Notes: generated by a model from the letters alone, not told the origin. Numbered from the stretch's first letter, positions 36,482 to 45,477 are shown. The stretch is 64,000 nucleotides of DNA from Novosphingobium sp. SG919 (GCF_012932495.1 NZ_JABCNG010000001.1:1922001-1986000); one strand, 5' to 3'. A program made the numbers and translations.

Positions 36482-36631
36482 CCCCCCTCGCTACCAAGCC
36501 TGCCGACACGGGCAAGCGCAAAGTGCATTTGGCCGCTTACCGCCCGGCTCGGGCCCGTTACGCAAGGTGTAACCTGAAGATAACTGTACGTTGCTGGACG
36601 CAAGACTGGGGAAAAGCCACCCGACTGTTCG

Positions 36632-37405
36632 ATGACCGCACCATCTTCGAAAGCCGCGCCGCCGCGCGCGCGCCGCCTGCTCCTCATCTTGCCGCTGATC
36701 GCCCTCGGCACGTTGGCGATCGCCGTCGCCATGTCGCACGGCGGCAAGGCCGCCGGCGTGTTGCGCGCGGACCCAGAGACGATCCTTGACGATCCCGCGC
36801 TGCGCGAAACCGCGCTCAAGGCCGGGAAAGAGGTTTTTGCGCAGCATTGCGCCGCGTGCCACGGTGAAAACGGCAAGGGTGACACCCGTATCGGCGCGTC
36901 CGACCTGACCGACCGCGACCGCCTCTATGGGGATGGCACGGTGTCGCAGATCGAGGACATCGCACGCTATGGCATCCGCGCCGGCAACAAGCGCGGCTGG
37001 AACCTTGCGGTGATGCCCGCCTATGCCTCGCCCGTGCCCGACAAGGCCGAAGCGCTGCCGCCGCAAAAGCCCGCCGACATCGAGGCGCTGACCCAGTTGC
37101 TGCTCTCGTTCACCGCGCGGGCCACCGACGAAGCCGCCGTCGCGCGCGGGCGGCTGGTCTATTCGAAGGCCGGCTGCTGGGACTGCCACGGTCGTGACCT
37201 GGGCGGCGATCCGGCAATCGGTGCACCCAACCTTACCGACGATGTGTGGATCTACGGCGGCCGCGCCGACGATATCCGCCGCTCCATCTCGCATGGCCGC
37301 GCCGGCACGAGCCCGGCATTCGGCCGCACCCTCACCCCCGCGCAGCTGCGCAGCGTCACGGTCTATGTGGCCTCGCTGTCGCGAACCGAACAGGACGGGA
37401 AATGA
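36632..37405 (+). CDS. Membrane-anchored di-haem cytochrome c (CcoP-like)
   Basis: 257 aa. Anchor helix about 16-34, then two class I cytochrome c domains with C73-A-A-C76-H77 and C182-W-D-C185-H186. The first domain offers Met128 (V-M-P-A-Y-A). The second has G-T-S-P-A-F-G where CcoP/FixP-like proteins usually read G-x-M-P-A-F/W, so its distal haem ligand may differ. No cbb3 oxidase subunits are nearby, so this is a free electron carrier. Its stop overlaps the next start (ATGA). First gene of cytochrome - PpiC - HupE. Confidence 0.87.
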   Translation: MTAPSSKAAPPRARRLLLILPLIALGTLAIAVAMSHGGKAAGVLRADPETILDDPALRETALKAGKEVFAQHCAACHGENGKGDTRIGASDLTDRDRLYGDGTVSQIEDIARYGIRAGNKRGWNLAVMPAYASPVPDKAEALPPQKPADIEALTQLLLSFTARATDEAAVARGRLVYSKAGCWDCHGRDLGGDPAIGAPNLTDDVWIYGGRADDIRRSISHGRAGTSPAFGRTLTPAQLRSVTVYVASLSRTEQDGK

Positions 37406-38301
37406 CCAACCAGATTGCCTCACCCGACGGGCCTCGCGCCTGGACCCGCGACCTCGACAAGCCCATGGCGCGGCGCTCGCTGCTGCTCGCCGCAGCCGGC
37501 GCGCTCATCGGCCTGGGCATCGCCGGCTATGGCCTGTTCACCGCGCAAGGCACCCGCACGGCATCGGTGCCGGCCGAAGACGCCGCACTGGTCAACAATG
37601 TGCCGGTGCTGCGCGCCGACCTGATCGCACAGACCACCGCGCTCCATGGCATTCCTTATGCGCAGGCAAGCCAGGCGCAGCGCAAGGCCGTGCTCGACGG
37701 CATGATCCGCGAAGAGCTTTACGTCCAGCGCGGGATCGAAATGGGCTTGGCCAACGACGATATCGATGTGCGCCAAGCGCTGGTCCAGGCCACCGAGGGA
37801 CAGATCGCGCAAGATGCCGCCACTGCCAAGCCGGCCGAGGACGAATTGCGCCATTGGTATGACACCCACCGGACCCAGTATGCCAGCGAAGGCATGATGA
37901 CGCTGCACGAATGGCTTGCCCCGCGCGGGACCGATGCGGCGCGGCTTGTTGCCTCACTGCGCGCCGGGGCCACGCCAGCCTCGCTCGGCCTGCGCACGAC
38001 CGGCCGTGTCGACGATGGCGAGGAATTCTACTTTGCTGCCGAGGAACACCTGGGCAAACCGTTGTTCGCCATTGCCAGGACCATGGCCGATGGCGCGGTT
38101 TCCGACCCGCAACCGGCGCCCGATGGGATGCATATCCTGCAGATGGTGCGCAACCGTCGCCCGGTGCCGACCGCGTATGATGCCGTGCGCGACCAGGTTT
38201 TGCGTGATTTCATCGCCGACAAGGTGGCGCGCCTGCAGGATGGCAACAACCGCTTCCTGCGCAAACGGGCCGATATCAAGATCGCGGCCGATCTCAAATG
38301 A
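37402..38301 (+). CDS. PpiC-type peptidyl-prolyl isomerase / SurA-like chaperone
   Basis: 299 aa. An N-terminal anchor (about 23-44) is followed by a SurA-N-like helical part (KAVLDGMIREELYVQRGIEMGL) and a parvulin-like C-terminal region (MTLHEWLAPR, then FYFAAEEHLGKPLF, DGMHILQMV). Acts in the periplasm as a folding helper. Overlaps both neighbours by 4 nt, which strongly suggests it matures the cytochrome or the HupE-like protein. HupE_2 loci with such isomerases point to a dedicated export/folding partner. Confidence 0.85.
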   Translation: MTNQIASPDGPRAWTRDLDKPMARRSLLLAAAGALIGLGIAGYGLFTAQGTRTASVPAEDAALVNNVPVLRADLIAQTTALHGIPYAQASQAQRKAVLDGMIREELYVQRGIEMGLANDDIDVRQALVQATEGQIAQDAATAKPAEDELRHWYDTHRTQYASEGMMTLHEWLAPRGTDAARLVASLRAGATPASLGLRTTGRVDDGEEFYFAAEEHLGKPLFAIARTMADGAVSDPQPAPDGMHILQMVRNRRPVPTAYDAVRDQVLRDFIADKVARLQDGNNRFLRKRADIKIAADLK

Positions 38302-39515
38302 GCCCGCGCCCCCTTGCCCGGCTGCTGCTGACCCTGGCCGCTGCGCTGTTTGCGCCGTTTTCTGCCGCAAGCGCGCACACCCGCTCGGAATCGCATTCGA
38401 CCTGGCTGGTCGATGGCAGTTCCGTCCACCTGACCTTTTCGGTGGCCGATCTGGAAGCGCGCCGGCTGACACCCGACGGACGCCCACCCAATAACCCGCA
38501 GCTGATCGGCTACCTCCTGCCGCGGGTGGGTGCCACCGCGGGGGGCAAGGCCTGCCCCATCGCCGGCAAGCCCCGCCCGGTTGCCGCGGCAACCGGCTAT
38601 CGCCGGGTCGAATTCTTCTACGATTGCCCGTCGAGCGAAGGCATCGTGCTGCACGACACCGCATTTTTCGAAATCGTGCGAACCCACGTCAACATGGCGC
38701 AGATCCAGACGGCGAAGGGCGATTTCGCCGAAGACGTGCTGACCGCCGAGTCGACCGAAATCGACATGACCAGCGCGCAGGGCGGCGAGATCGAGGGCGC
38801 CGGGTTCTTCACGTTCGTGAAGATGGGCATCATGCACATCTTTACCGGCGTCGATCACATGAGCTTCCTGCTCGGCCTGGTGCTGATTTCGCGCCGGTTC
38901 AAGGACCTGATCTTCGTGATCACCGGGTTCACCATCGGTCACAGCCTCACTCTGGCGCTGGCGGTGACCGGGATCATCCGCCCGCATGCCGAATTCATCG
39001 ACGCGCTGGTGGCGCTGACGATTGCGCTGATTGGCGTGGAAAACCTTGCCGTGCAAATCCGTCGGCCCGGCCTTTTCGCGCTGTGGACCGCCGGCGCGCT
39101 GTTCGGCATGGCCGTGCTCAAGCTGCTGGGCATAGGCCTGCTGCCCTTTACCCTGCTGTTTGGCGCCGGGCTTTTTGCCTCGAACTATCTGATGGTGGCC
39201 GGCCATGTCCGCGATGCCGATCGCCTGCGCCTTGTCGTCACGCTGGTGTTCGGTTTGATCCATGGCTTCGGCTTTGCGGCCGACCTGCTCAACGAATCGA
39301 TCCCGCCGGCCAAGCTGGCCGAGCTGCTGGTCGGGTTCAACCTGGGCGTGGAAATCGGCCAGTTGACGGTCGTCTCGTCGCTGGTGGCCGTGGTCACCGT
39401 GCTGCGCCGCTATCGCCTTACGCTGCCGCGCCCGATCACCGTTGACTTGTGCGCCTCGTTTCTCGTGCTCGAGGGCGTCTACTGGTTCGTCAGCCGCAGT
39501 TACAGCCTGAGCTGA
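38298..39515 (+). CDS. HupE/UreJ-like membrane protein, long form
   Basis: 405 aa. Signal peptide 1-26 ending A-S-A before His-Thr. A periplasmic domain of about 140 residues with two Cys (A-C-P-I and Y-D-C-P) is followed by a seven-helix membrane part with H-I-F-T-G-V-D-H-M-S-F-L-L-G-L, G-H-S-L-T-L-A-L and L-I-H-G-F-G-F-A. The His-rich membrane motifs are those of the HupE/UreJ group. Last gene of cytochrome - PpiC - HupE, followed by a perfect Rho-independent terminator. Metal transport or sensing is possible, but client enzymes are absent. Confidence 0.84.
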   Translation: MSPRPLARLLLTLAAALFAPFSAASAHTRSESHSTWLVDGSSVHLTFSVADLEARRLTPDGRPPNNPQLIGYLLPRVGATAGGKACPIAGKPRPVAAATGYRRVEFFYDCPSSEGIVLHDTAFFEIVRTHVNMAQIQTAKGDFAEDVLTAESTEIDMTSAQGGEIEGAGFFTFVKMGIMHIFTGVDHMSFLLGLVLISRRFKDLIFVITGFTIGHSLTLALAVTGIIRPHAEFIDALVALTIALIGVENLAVQIRRPGLFALWTAGALFGMAVLKLLGIGLLPFTLLFGAGLFASNYLMVAGHVRDADRLRLVVTLVFGLIHGFGFAADLLNESIPPAKLAELLVGFNLGVEIGQLTVVSSLVAVVTVLRRYRLTLPRPITVDLCASFLVLEGVYWFVSRSYSLS

Positions 39516-39556
39516 CCACCGCTGTTCCCTGCCCCACCCGGGGCGCTTCCCACCTG

Positions 39557-39587
39557 CGCCCTTCTCTTCGGAGAAGGGCGTTTTTTT
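39557..39587 (+). terminator. Rho-independent terminator after the long HupE gene
   Basis: Perfect hairpin CGCCCTTCTC-TTCG-GAGAAGGGCG followed by seven T bases (39581-39587). Confidence 0.95.
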
Positions 39588-39810
39588 GCGCCCAGCGCCC
39601 CGCCAGGCGCAGTGCCACGCCACCCGTGTGGCACCCCATTGGATACGCACGCCGTGCCGCTGCTGCGCCCGGCATTCGCCTCGGATCGAGCTTGCGCGCA
39701 GGACGGGCACAGCAACCCTCGCCCTGCCCAACGCCGATCAGGCGGCAACCCACCGTCCACGCCAAAGGACCCTGCCGTGCTGCACACCACCCCTGCGCAA
39801 TGCTGCACGC

Positions 39811-39848
39811 AAAAAAGCCGGGCCGATCCTTGAAGGATCGGCCCGGCT
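39811..39848 (-). terminator. Rho-independent terminator for the DUF6644 pair
   Basis: Read on the minus strand, a perfect stem (AGCCGGGCCGATCC arms, 39816-39848) is followed by six T bases, just after the stop of the gene at 39877. Confidence 0.93.
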
Positions 39849-39876
39849 CGTTCGGGCAATGCGTTGTGCCAGGCGA

Positions 39877-40389
39877 TCAGGCCAGCGGGTAGGCGTAGCC
39901 GATCCAACGGCCAAGGAAGATGATCACCAGCCACAGCGTGAGCGACGTGACGCCGGCGACGCGGGCGCTGATGGACGTGGGCAAGCGATCGTCCCACTCG
40001 CCGATCTTGCGATAGGCGGTTATGTGGAACACCGCCATGTTGATCCCGGCAATGGCGATCGCCACAAGCTTGAGCCGGAACGGAATGCTCTCGGCATAGC
40101 CGGTGGCGTTGGACACGAACAACAGCGAGCCGGTGATCGCCGCGATCACGAACGCAACCCAGGTAAAGGGCAGCATATCCATGATCAGCTGGCGGGCGCC
40201 ACGACGATGCGAGGCAAAGCCGAGCAGGCGCAGGTCGACGATCACGATAGTGCCGACCACGACGGCAATCATCAGGACATGGGTGCTTTCGATCCACGGA
40301 AACAGGGTGCCGCTTTCGCGGATGGCCGTGGCGATCGACGAATCGTAGAGCGCCTGAAGCAGGCCGCCTTCGGAGCCATCGGGTTCCAT
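39877..40389 (-). CDS. DUF6644-type four-helix membrane protein
   Basis: 170 aa with four hydrophobic helices. The N-terminal IRESGTLFPWIESTHVLMIA has conserved charged and His residues at the first helix. I recognise the family as DUF6644, function unknown. Paralogue of the gene 28 bp upstream (IREATWIIPTVQSIHIIAIA), so the two probably form a heteromeric membrane complex. His in helix 1 (S-T-H-V) and helix 4 region could bind haem or metal. Ends at a strong terminator. Confidence 0.75.
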   Translation of the reverse strand: MEPDGSEGGLLQALYDSSIATAIRESGTLFPWIESTHVLMIAVVVGTIVIVDLRLLGFASHRRGARQLIMDMLPFTWVAFVIAAITGSLLFVSNATGYAESIPFRLKLVAIAIAGINMAVFHITAYRKIGEWDDRLPTSISARVAGVTSLTLWLVIIFLGRWIGYAYPLA

Positions 40390-40417
40390 CTCTTATCCTC
40401 CAGACAAATTTCGTTTT

Positions 40418-40903
40418 TTACAGGTAGGCGATCCAGCGGCCGCAGAAGATCACCACGATCCAGATGGCCAGCGAAGCCCAGGCCAGCGGCTTGACCAGCG
40501 CAGCGGCGCGGGCGTGCTCGGCCCGGTATTCGGGGTGCAGGATCGGATAGCGGAACAGCAGGGTGAGCACGAAGCCGGTCAAGACCAGCGCCATCTTCGC
40601 CCAGAATGCAGTGTTGGTCAGCACGCGGTAGGGTTCGGCCATGCCGAGCACCAGGCCGCTGCACAGCAGGATCGCCAGCGACGTCCACATCCATGGCAGA
40701 TGGCGGCGGACCACTGCCTGGGGCGTCTCGTCGGTGGCGAGCACGCCGGCAAGGCGCAGGTCCATCACGATCGCCGAGCCGACGACGCCGGCAATGGCGA
40801 TGATGTGGATGCTCTGCACCGTGGGGATGATCCAGGTGGCTTCACGGATGCTCGTGCTGAGCTCGGAGCTATAGAGATTGCTTGCGAACTGTTCGACGGA
40901 CAT
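40418..40903 (-). CDS. DUF6644-type four-helix membrane protein, first of pair
   Basis: 161 aa, four helices, with S-I-H-I-I-A-I-A-G-V-V-G in helix 1, D-L-R-L-A-G after it and C-G-R-W-I-A-Y-L at the end; the partner gene ends L-G-R-W-I-G-Y. The shared G-R-W-I-x-Y terminus and D-L-R-L motif show common ancestry. No start alternatives needed (ATG at 40903). Function unknown. Often found, to my memory, near DUF6152 genes, as here. Confidence 0.75.
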   Translation of the reverse strand: MSVEQFASNLYSSELSTSIREATWIIPTVQSIHIIAIAGVVGSAIVMDLRLAGVLATDETPQAVVRRHLPWMWTSLAILLCSGLVLGMAEPYRVLTNTAFWAKMALVLTGFVLTLLFRYPILHPEYRAEHARAAALVKPLAWASLAIWIVVIFCGRWIAYL

Positions 40904-41065
40904 GTCGGTGGGTTCCTCGGGATTGGCAGGCAGTCGGCGTTCATCGGAAGTGCCGGCGGCGCGAGCGGCCGGGATGCACCTCCACGCATGCAGCGATGAC
41001 CGAGCCTGCGGGACAACGCTTGTTATTTACGGTTCCAGGCAACAAAGCCCGGCGTAACAAGCACG

Positions 41066-41584
41066 TTACGGTTGCGCCGGGGCGGGTGCGCCGCTGCCTG
41101 CGGGCGGCATCGGCGTTCCAACGTCCCAGTGCTCGACCAGTTGGCCATGGGCGATGCGGAACATGTTGAAGATATAAGTGGGTCGCGGGCGGCCGTCGGG
41201 GCCGGGCAGGTCCCGTGCGGTCAACAGCATGACGCGGTCGCCTTCGGCCATGACCGCGACGGTGCGCGCCGGGGGCATGCCCTTCATTGCCGGCATCGCC
41301 TCGAACATGGCAATCAACTTGTCCCGCGCGCTGCCCGGTCCAGGCAGGTCTGCCAGGCCCGCAGCGTGCTGCACATAGTCAGGCGAGAGGAAGCGCTCGG
41401 CAATGCCCCGGATGCGCTCGCGGGTCGTGCCAGCGGCATCCGCCTCGTCAAGCGCGCGATAGAATTCGAGCACCAGTTGCTTGTTCGCAGCCTCGGCCGG
41501 CGCCGGGTGGGCACCGGCTGAAGTCGCGACCGCGAACAGGCCCGAAAGCGCCAGCGCCAGAGCGCCCTTGCGGAGCGGGCTCAT
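41066..41584 (-). CDS. Exported SnoaL-like protein
   Basis: 172 aa. Signal peptide ends A-G-A before His-Pro. SnoaL-type fold: VLEFYRALDEADAAG, then ERFLSPDYVQHA, then N-M-F-R-I-A-H-G-Q-L-V-E-H-W-D-V, the classical end. The SnoaL-type polyketide cyclase / hydroxylase-like group is diverse, so no reaction is assigned. The ATG overlaps the stop of the upstream gene (ATGA). Last gene of the operon DUF6152 - secreted 242 aa - secreted 343 aa - SnoaL. Confidence 0.82.
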   Translation of the reverse strand: MSPLRKGALALALSGLFAVATSAGAHPAPAEAANKQLVLEFYRALDEADAAGTTRERIRGIAERFLSPDYVQHAAGLADLPGPGSARDKLIAMFEAMPAMKGMPPARTVAVMAEGDRVMLLTARDLPGPDGRPRPTYIFNMFRIAHGQLVEHWDVGTPMPPAGSGAPAPAQP

Positions 41585-42612
41585 TCCTGCGGCTCGGGAA
41601 TAAGGCCCGCATCGGGGCTGACGCTGGGATCGCCGACCTGCTCCTCGCAGTTGTATTCGGCAAAGACGGCCTGGTGCGGAATCCAGCCATAGCTGCGCAC
41701 GATCGTCCACGGCGCGGTATAATACGTCGGGTCGACGATGGTGGTGGCAATTTCCAGGAAGGGAACATGGCCGCCATCATCGACCTTGCGGATGCGCTGG
41801 ATCAGCTTGCCTTTGGCCGACAGCGGCGTGCCATCCACGTCGAGCCAGATCGACTGGCGGAAATCGCTGCTCTCGACCACCAGCGTGTTGCCATCCCAAT
41901 GCCCGACCGAGCGCCCCATGTATTGCTTGGCGGCCGGCAAAGGCGCGCGCTGCGGATCGAGCGAAATGTACCAGCGTCCGTGGTACTCCTCGAACACGAA
42001 CTCGACGTAATCGCGCGTCTGGGTGATCAGGAACGGGAAATTCAGGTCCCGCTGCCACTGCGGGCCAGGCGGCCGGCAGATCGCGGACGCATTGATGAAC
42101 GGCGTGCCTGCTGCCAGCGACTTGACGCGCCGCGCCAGCACTTTGGCACCTTCCATCGTATAGGGCGCCGGAGCGCCATAGATATCCTTTTGCGAACGGA
42201 ACTGCAGCGGCTGGTTGTTGAACCAGGTGCCCTGGAAATCGCGCGGGTCCGACGCTGGCATGGCAGCATCGGCCGGCAGCGGCGGACGCGGCGGCAGGAC
42301 ACCGGGCCCCGGCGGCGGCAGTTCGGCCACCAGCTTCTGTGCCGGGGTCAGGACCGGCCCGGGGGGCGGGCCCCCAGCGGGCGGGCCGGCCGAAGCGCCG
42401 GGTGGCAGGCGAAGCTGGCCACCTTGCGCGGGCGGGCCATCAGCACCGCCGGCCGGCGGTGCCTGGGTGGCGGACGCACCCGGCGGTGGCCCGGCAGGCG
42501 GTTGTTGGCCTTGGGCCAGCGCCGGGGCGGACGCTGCCGAGAGCAGCAACGCGAGCGCGGAAGCGACCGTGCCGCTCCTCCGCCCGCCCGGAAACGGAAA
42601 GGGGATCGTCAT
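41581..42612 (-). CDS. Secreted protein of the GHWEGDTLVV family, Pro-rich N-terminus
   Basis: 343 aa. Signal peptide about 1-33, then a low-complexity stretch rich in Pro, Gly and Ala (about 35-115), then a globular domain with G-R-S-V-G-H-W-D-G-N-T-L-V-V-E-S at 233-248. Shares this core motif with three other proteins of the window (42.6, 50.2, 54.8 kb). Such proteins are common in sphingomonads and acidobacteria but I know no function. The mature part has two Cys (A-I-C-R and Y-N-C-E). Operon member between the 242-aa paralogue (32 bp) and the SnoaL-like gene. Confidence 0.72.
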   Translation of the reverse strand: MTIPFPFPGGRRSGTVASALALLLSAASAPALAQGQQPPAGPPPGASATQAPPAGGADGPPAQGGQLRLPPGASAGPPAGGPPPGPVLTPAQKLVAELPPPGPGVLPPRPPLPADAAMPASDPRDFQGTWFNNQPLQFRSQKDIYGAPAPYTMEGAKVLARRVKSLAAGTPFINASAICRPPGPQWQRDLNFPFLITQTRDYVEFVFEEYHGRWYISLDPQRAPLPAAKQYMGRSVGHWDGNTLVVESSDFRQSIWLDVDGTPLSAKGKLIQRIRKVDDGGHVPFLEIATTIVDPTYYTAPWTIVRSYGWIPHQAVFAEYNCEEQVGDPSVSPDAGLIPEPQE

Positions 42613-42644
42613 GCAGACTTGCTCCAGATCGGGTGGCAGGCGCC

Positions 42645-43373
42645 TCAGCCGGGGAATGCCGGCTTGTGGGCGGTGATGCGGTCGAGGCAGACATCTTCGG
42701 GGAAGATCGCGTCGGGCTGGCGCTTGTAGGTCACCACCGCTTCCCAGGGATGGGTGAAGTAGGCCGGATCCTCGATCGTAATGCGATCCTCGAGCGTGTC
42801 GGCATCGAGCAGGCGATAGCGCTCGGTCACCTTGAGGTCGTATCCGTGCGGGACAAGATCATCGATCAGCGTGCGGTCGGACGCGCCTTCCATTACCGAA
42901 ACCAGCGTATCGCCTTCCCAGTGTCCCTTGGACTTGCCGGTGGCGGTGGGCACCAGGCCCTGCCCCAAAAGATCGGGCTGGGGCGGCACACCCACGTTGA
43001 TCTGGCGCAGCGCGCGGTTCCATTCATAGTCGAACGTCACCACGCCCTGGCGATACCAGATCTTGAAACGCATTGGCGACAAGGCCAGCCGCGGCACGCC
43101 AGGATTGGAGCAGCGCGACAGGGTGATGTCATAGTCGTCGATCTTGTTCTGCGCCCGCAGCTTGCGATTGGCCTCATAGGCCTTGCGGCCCTCGGCGGTA
43201 AACGGCACGGCGCCGGCAACAGGCTTGAGCGTCGTGGTGGGTGTGGCGATCTTCCACACCCCCTCGATCGCTGGCGTGGCGGGCTGGGCTGCGGCCTGGG
43301 CAGCGCCGCCCAGCAGGACAGCCGCCAGCAAGGCGCGCAGCGCCGGGCGCGCGCGGGTGGTTTCGATCGCCAT
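42645..43373 (-). CDS. Secreted protein of the GHWEGDTLVV family
   Basis: 242 aa with a signal peptide (1-29, A-A-A-Q) and G-H-W-E-G-D-T-L-V at 150-158. In this member the following Val-Asp is replaced by S-V-M-E. Two Cys are present (S-R-C-S and D-V-C-L). The ATG at 43373 follows AAGGA. It starts 10 bp after the DUF6152 stop, the same order (DUF6152 followed by a family member) as at 51.5-50.2 and 56.2-54.8 kb. Function unknown. Confidence 0.72.
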   Translation of the reverse strand: MAIETTRARPALRALLAAVLLGGAAQAAAQPATPAIEGVWKIATPTTTLKPVAGAVPFTAEGRKAYEANRKLRAQNKIDDYDITLSRCSNPGVPRLALSPMRFKIWYRQGVVTFDYEWNRALRQINVGVPPQPDLLGQGLVPTATGKSKGHWEGDTLVSVMEGASDRTLIDDLVPHGYDLKVTERYRLLDADTLEDRITIEDPAYFTHPWEAVVTYKRQPDAIFPEDVCLDRITAHKPAFPG

Positions 43374-43383
43374 GTCGGATCCT

Positions 43384-43788
43384 TCAGTTGCCGCCCGCGC
43401 GGGCGGCTTCGACGTCGGAAAAGGTCTTGCCACTGGGCAGGCGCAGGCTCGCCATGGCCCCGCCGGGCTGGCCGCTGATGTTCGGGTGGAACACCACCTT
43501 GACCTTGTCACCACGGCGGAAATCGCGGGGCGTCAGACCCTGCTTGGAAAACATCAGCGGGCTGCCGGCCACGATCGACATCTGCCGCTCCTGCCCCTTG
43601 TCGATGTAGATCAGCACCATCGAGGAGTGCGGCGCGCCCCAGCGGAATTCCTTGAGCGTGCCATCGACCGACACCGTGCGGTTCATGTCGTAGGCCGCAA
43701 AGGAGTGGTGCGCCAGCGCCGGTGCGGAAAGGCCGAGGGCCACCGCCGCAAGGGGCGCCGCCAGCCGTGCTCTTTTCAACGTGATCAT
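43384..43788 (-). CDS. DUF6152 protein, copy 1
   Basis: 134 aa. Signal peptide 1-26 ends A-L-A, so the mature protein should begin His-His-Ser-Phe. A small beta-rich domain follows (VDGTLKEFRWGAPHSSM, then GDKVKVVFHP). The P-H-S/T motif is shared with the two other DUF6152 copies. An N-terminal His could bind a metal through its amino group and side chain, as in histidine-brace or CopC-like proteins; this is my inference. ATG at 43788 with GGAG. First gene of its operon. Confidence 0.78.
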   Translation of the reverse strand: MITLKRARLAAPLAAVALGLSAPALAHHSFAAYDMNRTVSVDGTLKEFRWGAPHSSMVLIYIDKGQERQMSIVAGSPLMFSKQGLTPRDFRRGDKVKVVFHPNISGQPGGAMASLRLPSGKTFSDVEAARAGGN

Positions 43789-44076
43789 TATGTTACTCCA
43801 AACGGGCGGCCCCGGATGGACGGCACGGACGATGCCTTTCCGGCACGTCCCTTCATAACGGCGGCACAGCTGCGCCACCGCCAGGATCGGCCAGTCGCTT
43901 GCGCAGGTCATGCAAAGTCCGCAATCGGACTGGCGCCTTGCAGGCAGGACCGGGCCGTTGGCTCGTCGTGCGGTTCCATCCTTGCCCCCCACCCCATGAC
44001 GGTGAGCGTCAGGTTGACCACATGCTAGATCGCTATGCCGCAGAAGTTAGATGAATCATCTCGTTGGCAGGAGCGG

Positions 44077-45426
44077 TCAGGCCACTGCGCGCAGAACCTC
44101 GGGCAAGGGCTGCATGACATCGAGCTTGAGCTGGGCAAGCGCGTCGGCAGCGGCAACGTCACCGGCCTGGATCGCCGCGAGAATGCGCCGGTTGAGCGCA
44201 ATCACGTCACCGCGGTCCACCGGGGGCATAGGGTCTGCCGCCAGGAACACGCTCGCCACGCCCAGCGAGCGCACGACCATGGCCAGCAGGGCGTTCCCGC
44301 TCAAATCGAGCAACAGGTTCTCGAGCGTCAGGGCCTCGAACGCATCGTGCTTGGGCACGGTCAAGGCCGGGGCGACAAGGCGGCCGGCAAGCTGCCGCGC
44401 CGCAGCCAGGCCCGGCGCTCCGCTCACCAGCAGGGAGATAGCCTCGCGATTGTCGCGCGGCGAGGTGGCGCTGGCCATGAGGCAGGGCGCCAAAAGGCGG
44501 ATCACCCCAGTCGGCGCGGCCGGCGGCGCCAGTTCGGCGCCCTTGCGGCCCTGGCGGCAGCGCACGATGCCGAAGTCCTGGAGGATGCGGCGCGCCTGGC
44601 GAACCACCGCGTCGGTATAGCCCAGGCGCATCGCGGTTTGCCATTCGGCTTCCTGGCTGGCAGGACTGCCGCTCAACTCGCGGGTCAGCCGCGCGGCAAG
44701 CGCCATGGCAGACTTGCGGCCTGACAACGAAAACGCCCGCTCCGCGATTTCCAGCGAGATGATCGGTGACGCCGCCTGGTCGCTTGCCCCCAGCACATCG
44801 AGCCTGGCGATGGCCGCAGCAAGATTGCCGTTGCAAACCGCTTCGGCAAACACCGCATCGTCATCCGGCGCCTCTCGCCCGGCGGCCGTGCGCACCAGCA
44901 TTTCGGCAAGCCGTGCCAGCAGAACCATCGTCGTGTTGCCGGTCTGTTCGGCCAGCGCCACGGCAAAGCCGTGCGAAGCGCCCGGCGTGATGGACGCCAC
45001 CGGCGCGATCCGCCGGCGGATCGCCGCGCTGGCAACCATGCGCCACACCAGTTTCCGGAATTCCTCGATCGCCGCGCGCGTTTCGCCCGCCAGCGCAAGA
45101 TACATCAGCACCGCGCCGACAATATCTTCGAGCGCGGGCGCAGCCACGAACAACCCGCCACCCGGCCCGCGTCGCACGTCGAGCAGGCCACGCGCTTCGA
45201 GAATGGTGATCGCCTCGCGAAAGGCGGGGCGGCCAAGGCCAAGGCGCTTGCGCACGTCGGGCAGCGCGCCGAGCGACTGGCCCACCGGCCAGCCCTGTCG
45301 CAGCAGGCCCATCTCCATGTCGTGCACCGCCTCGTGCGCCAGACTTGCCGGATCGAGCGCTCCAAGCATGCAGGCGCTGATGCGCTGGAGTTCGTCCGCG
45401 CCGCCTGCCCGCGTAAGGTCAGCCAT
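44077..45426 (-). CDS. Double-GntR (FadR-type) transcription regulator
   Basis: 449 aa, about twice the usual GntR length. Two winged helices are visible: residues about 38-88 (RLGLGRPAFREAITILEARG) and about 255-305 (RLGYTDAVVRQARRILQDFG). Each is followed by a helical, FCD-like effector half. The chain is thus a fused dimer, which suits a palindromic operator bound by one molecule. The ATG at 45426 is preferred to a GTG two codons upstream. It lies 51 bp after YceI, so it may be transcribed from operator copy B and regulate itself. Ligand unknown, probably an organic acid. Confidence 0.85.
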   Translation of the reverse strand: MADLTRAGGADELQRISACMLGALDPASLAHEAVHDMEMGLLRQGWPVGQSLGALPDVRKRLGLGRPAFREAITILEARGLLDVRRGPGGGLFVAAPALEDIVGAVLMYLALAGETRAAIEEFRKLVWRMVASAAIRRRIAPVASITPGASHGFAVALAEQTGNTTMVLLARLAEMLVRTAAGREAPDDDAVFAEAVCNGNLAAAIARLDVLGASDQAASPIISLEIAERAFSLSGRKSAMALAARLTRELSGSPASQEAEWQTAMRLGYTDAVVRQARRILQDFGIVRCRQGRKGAELAPPAAPTGVIRLLAPCLMASATSPRDNREAISLLVSGAPGLAAARQLAGRLVAPALTVPKHDAFEALTLENLLLDLSGNALLAMVVRSLGVASVFLAADPMPPVDRGDVIALNRRILAAIQAGDVAAADALAQLKLDVMQPLPEVLRAVA

Positions 45427-45477
45427 AACCACTTTCCGCCTTCTCCCAAGGTCCTCTCGCGCCGGCCGATTTTCGGC

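Larger units (their letters stand above)
39516..39876. other. Non-coding stretch with two opposite terminators
   Basis: No gene is visible in this 361-bp region between converging operons. Apart from the two terminators listed separately, 39588-39810 shows only GC-rich sequence without recognisable features. Confidence 0.7.

Noticed and set aside
36632..37405. CcoP subunit of a cbb3 oxidase
   Set aside because: No ccoN/ccoO genes nearby and the second Met ligand is missing; a free di-haem cytochrome is safer.
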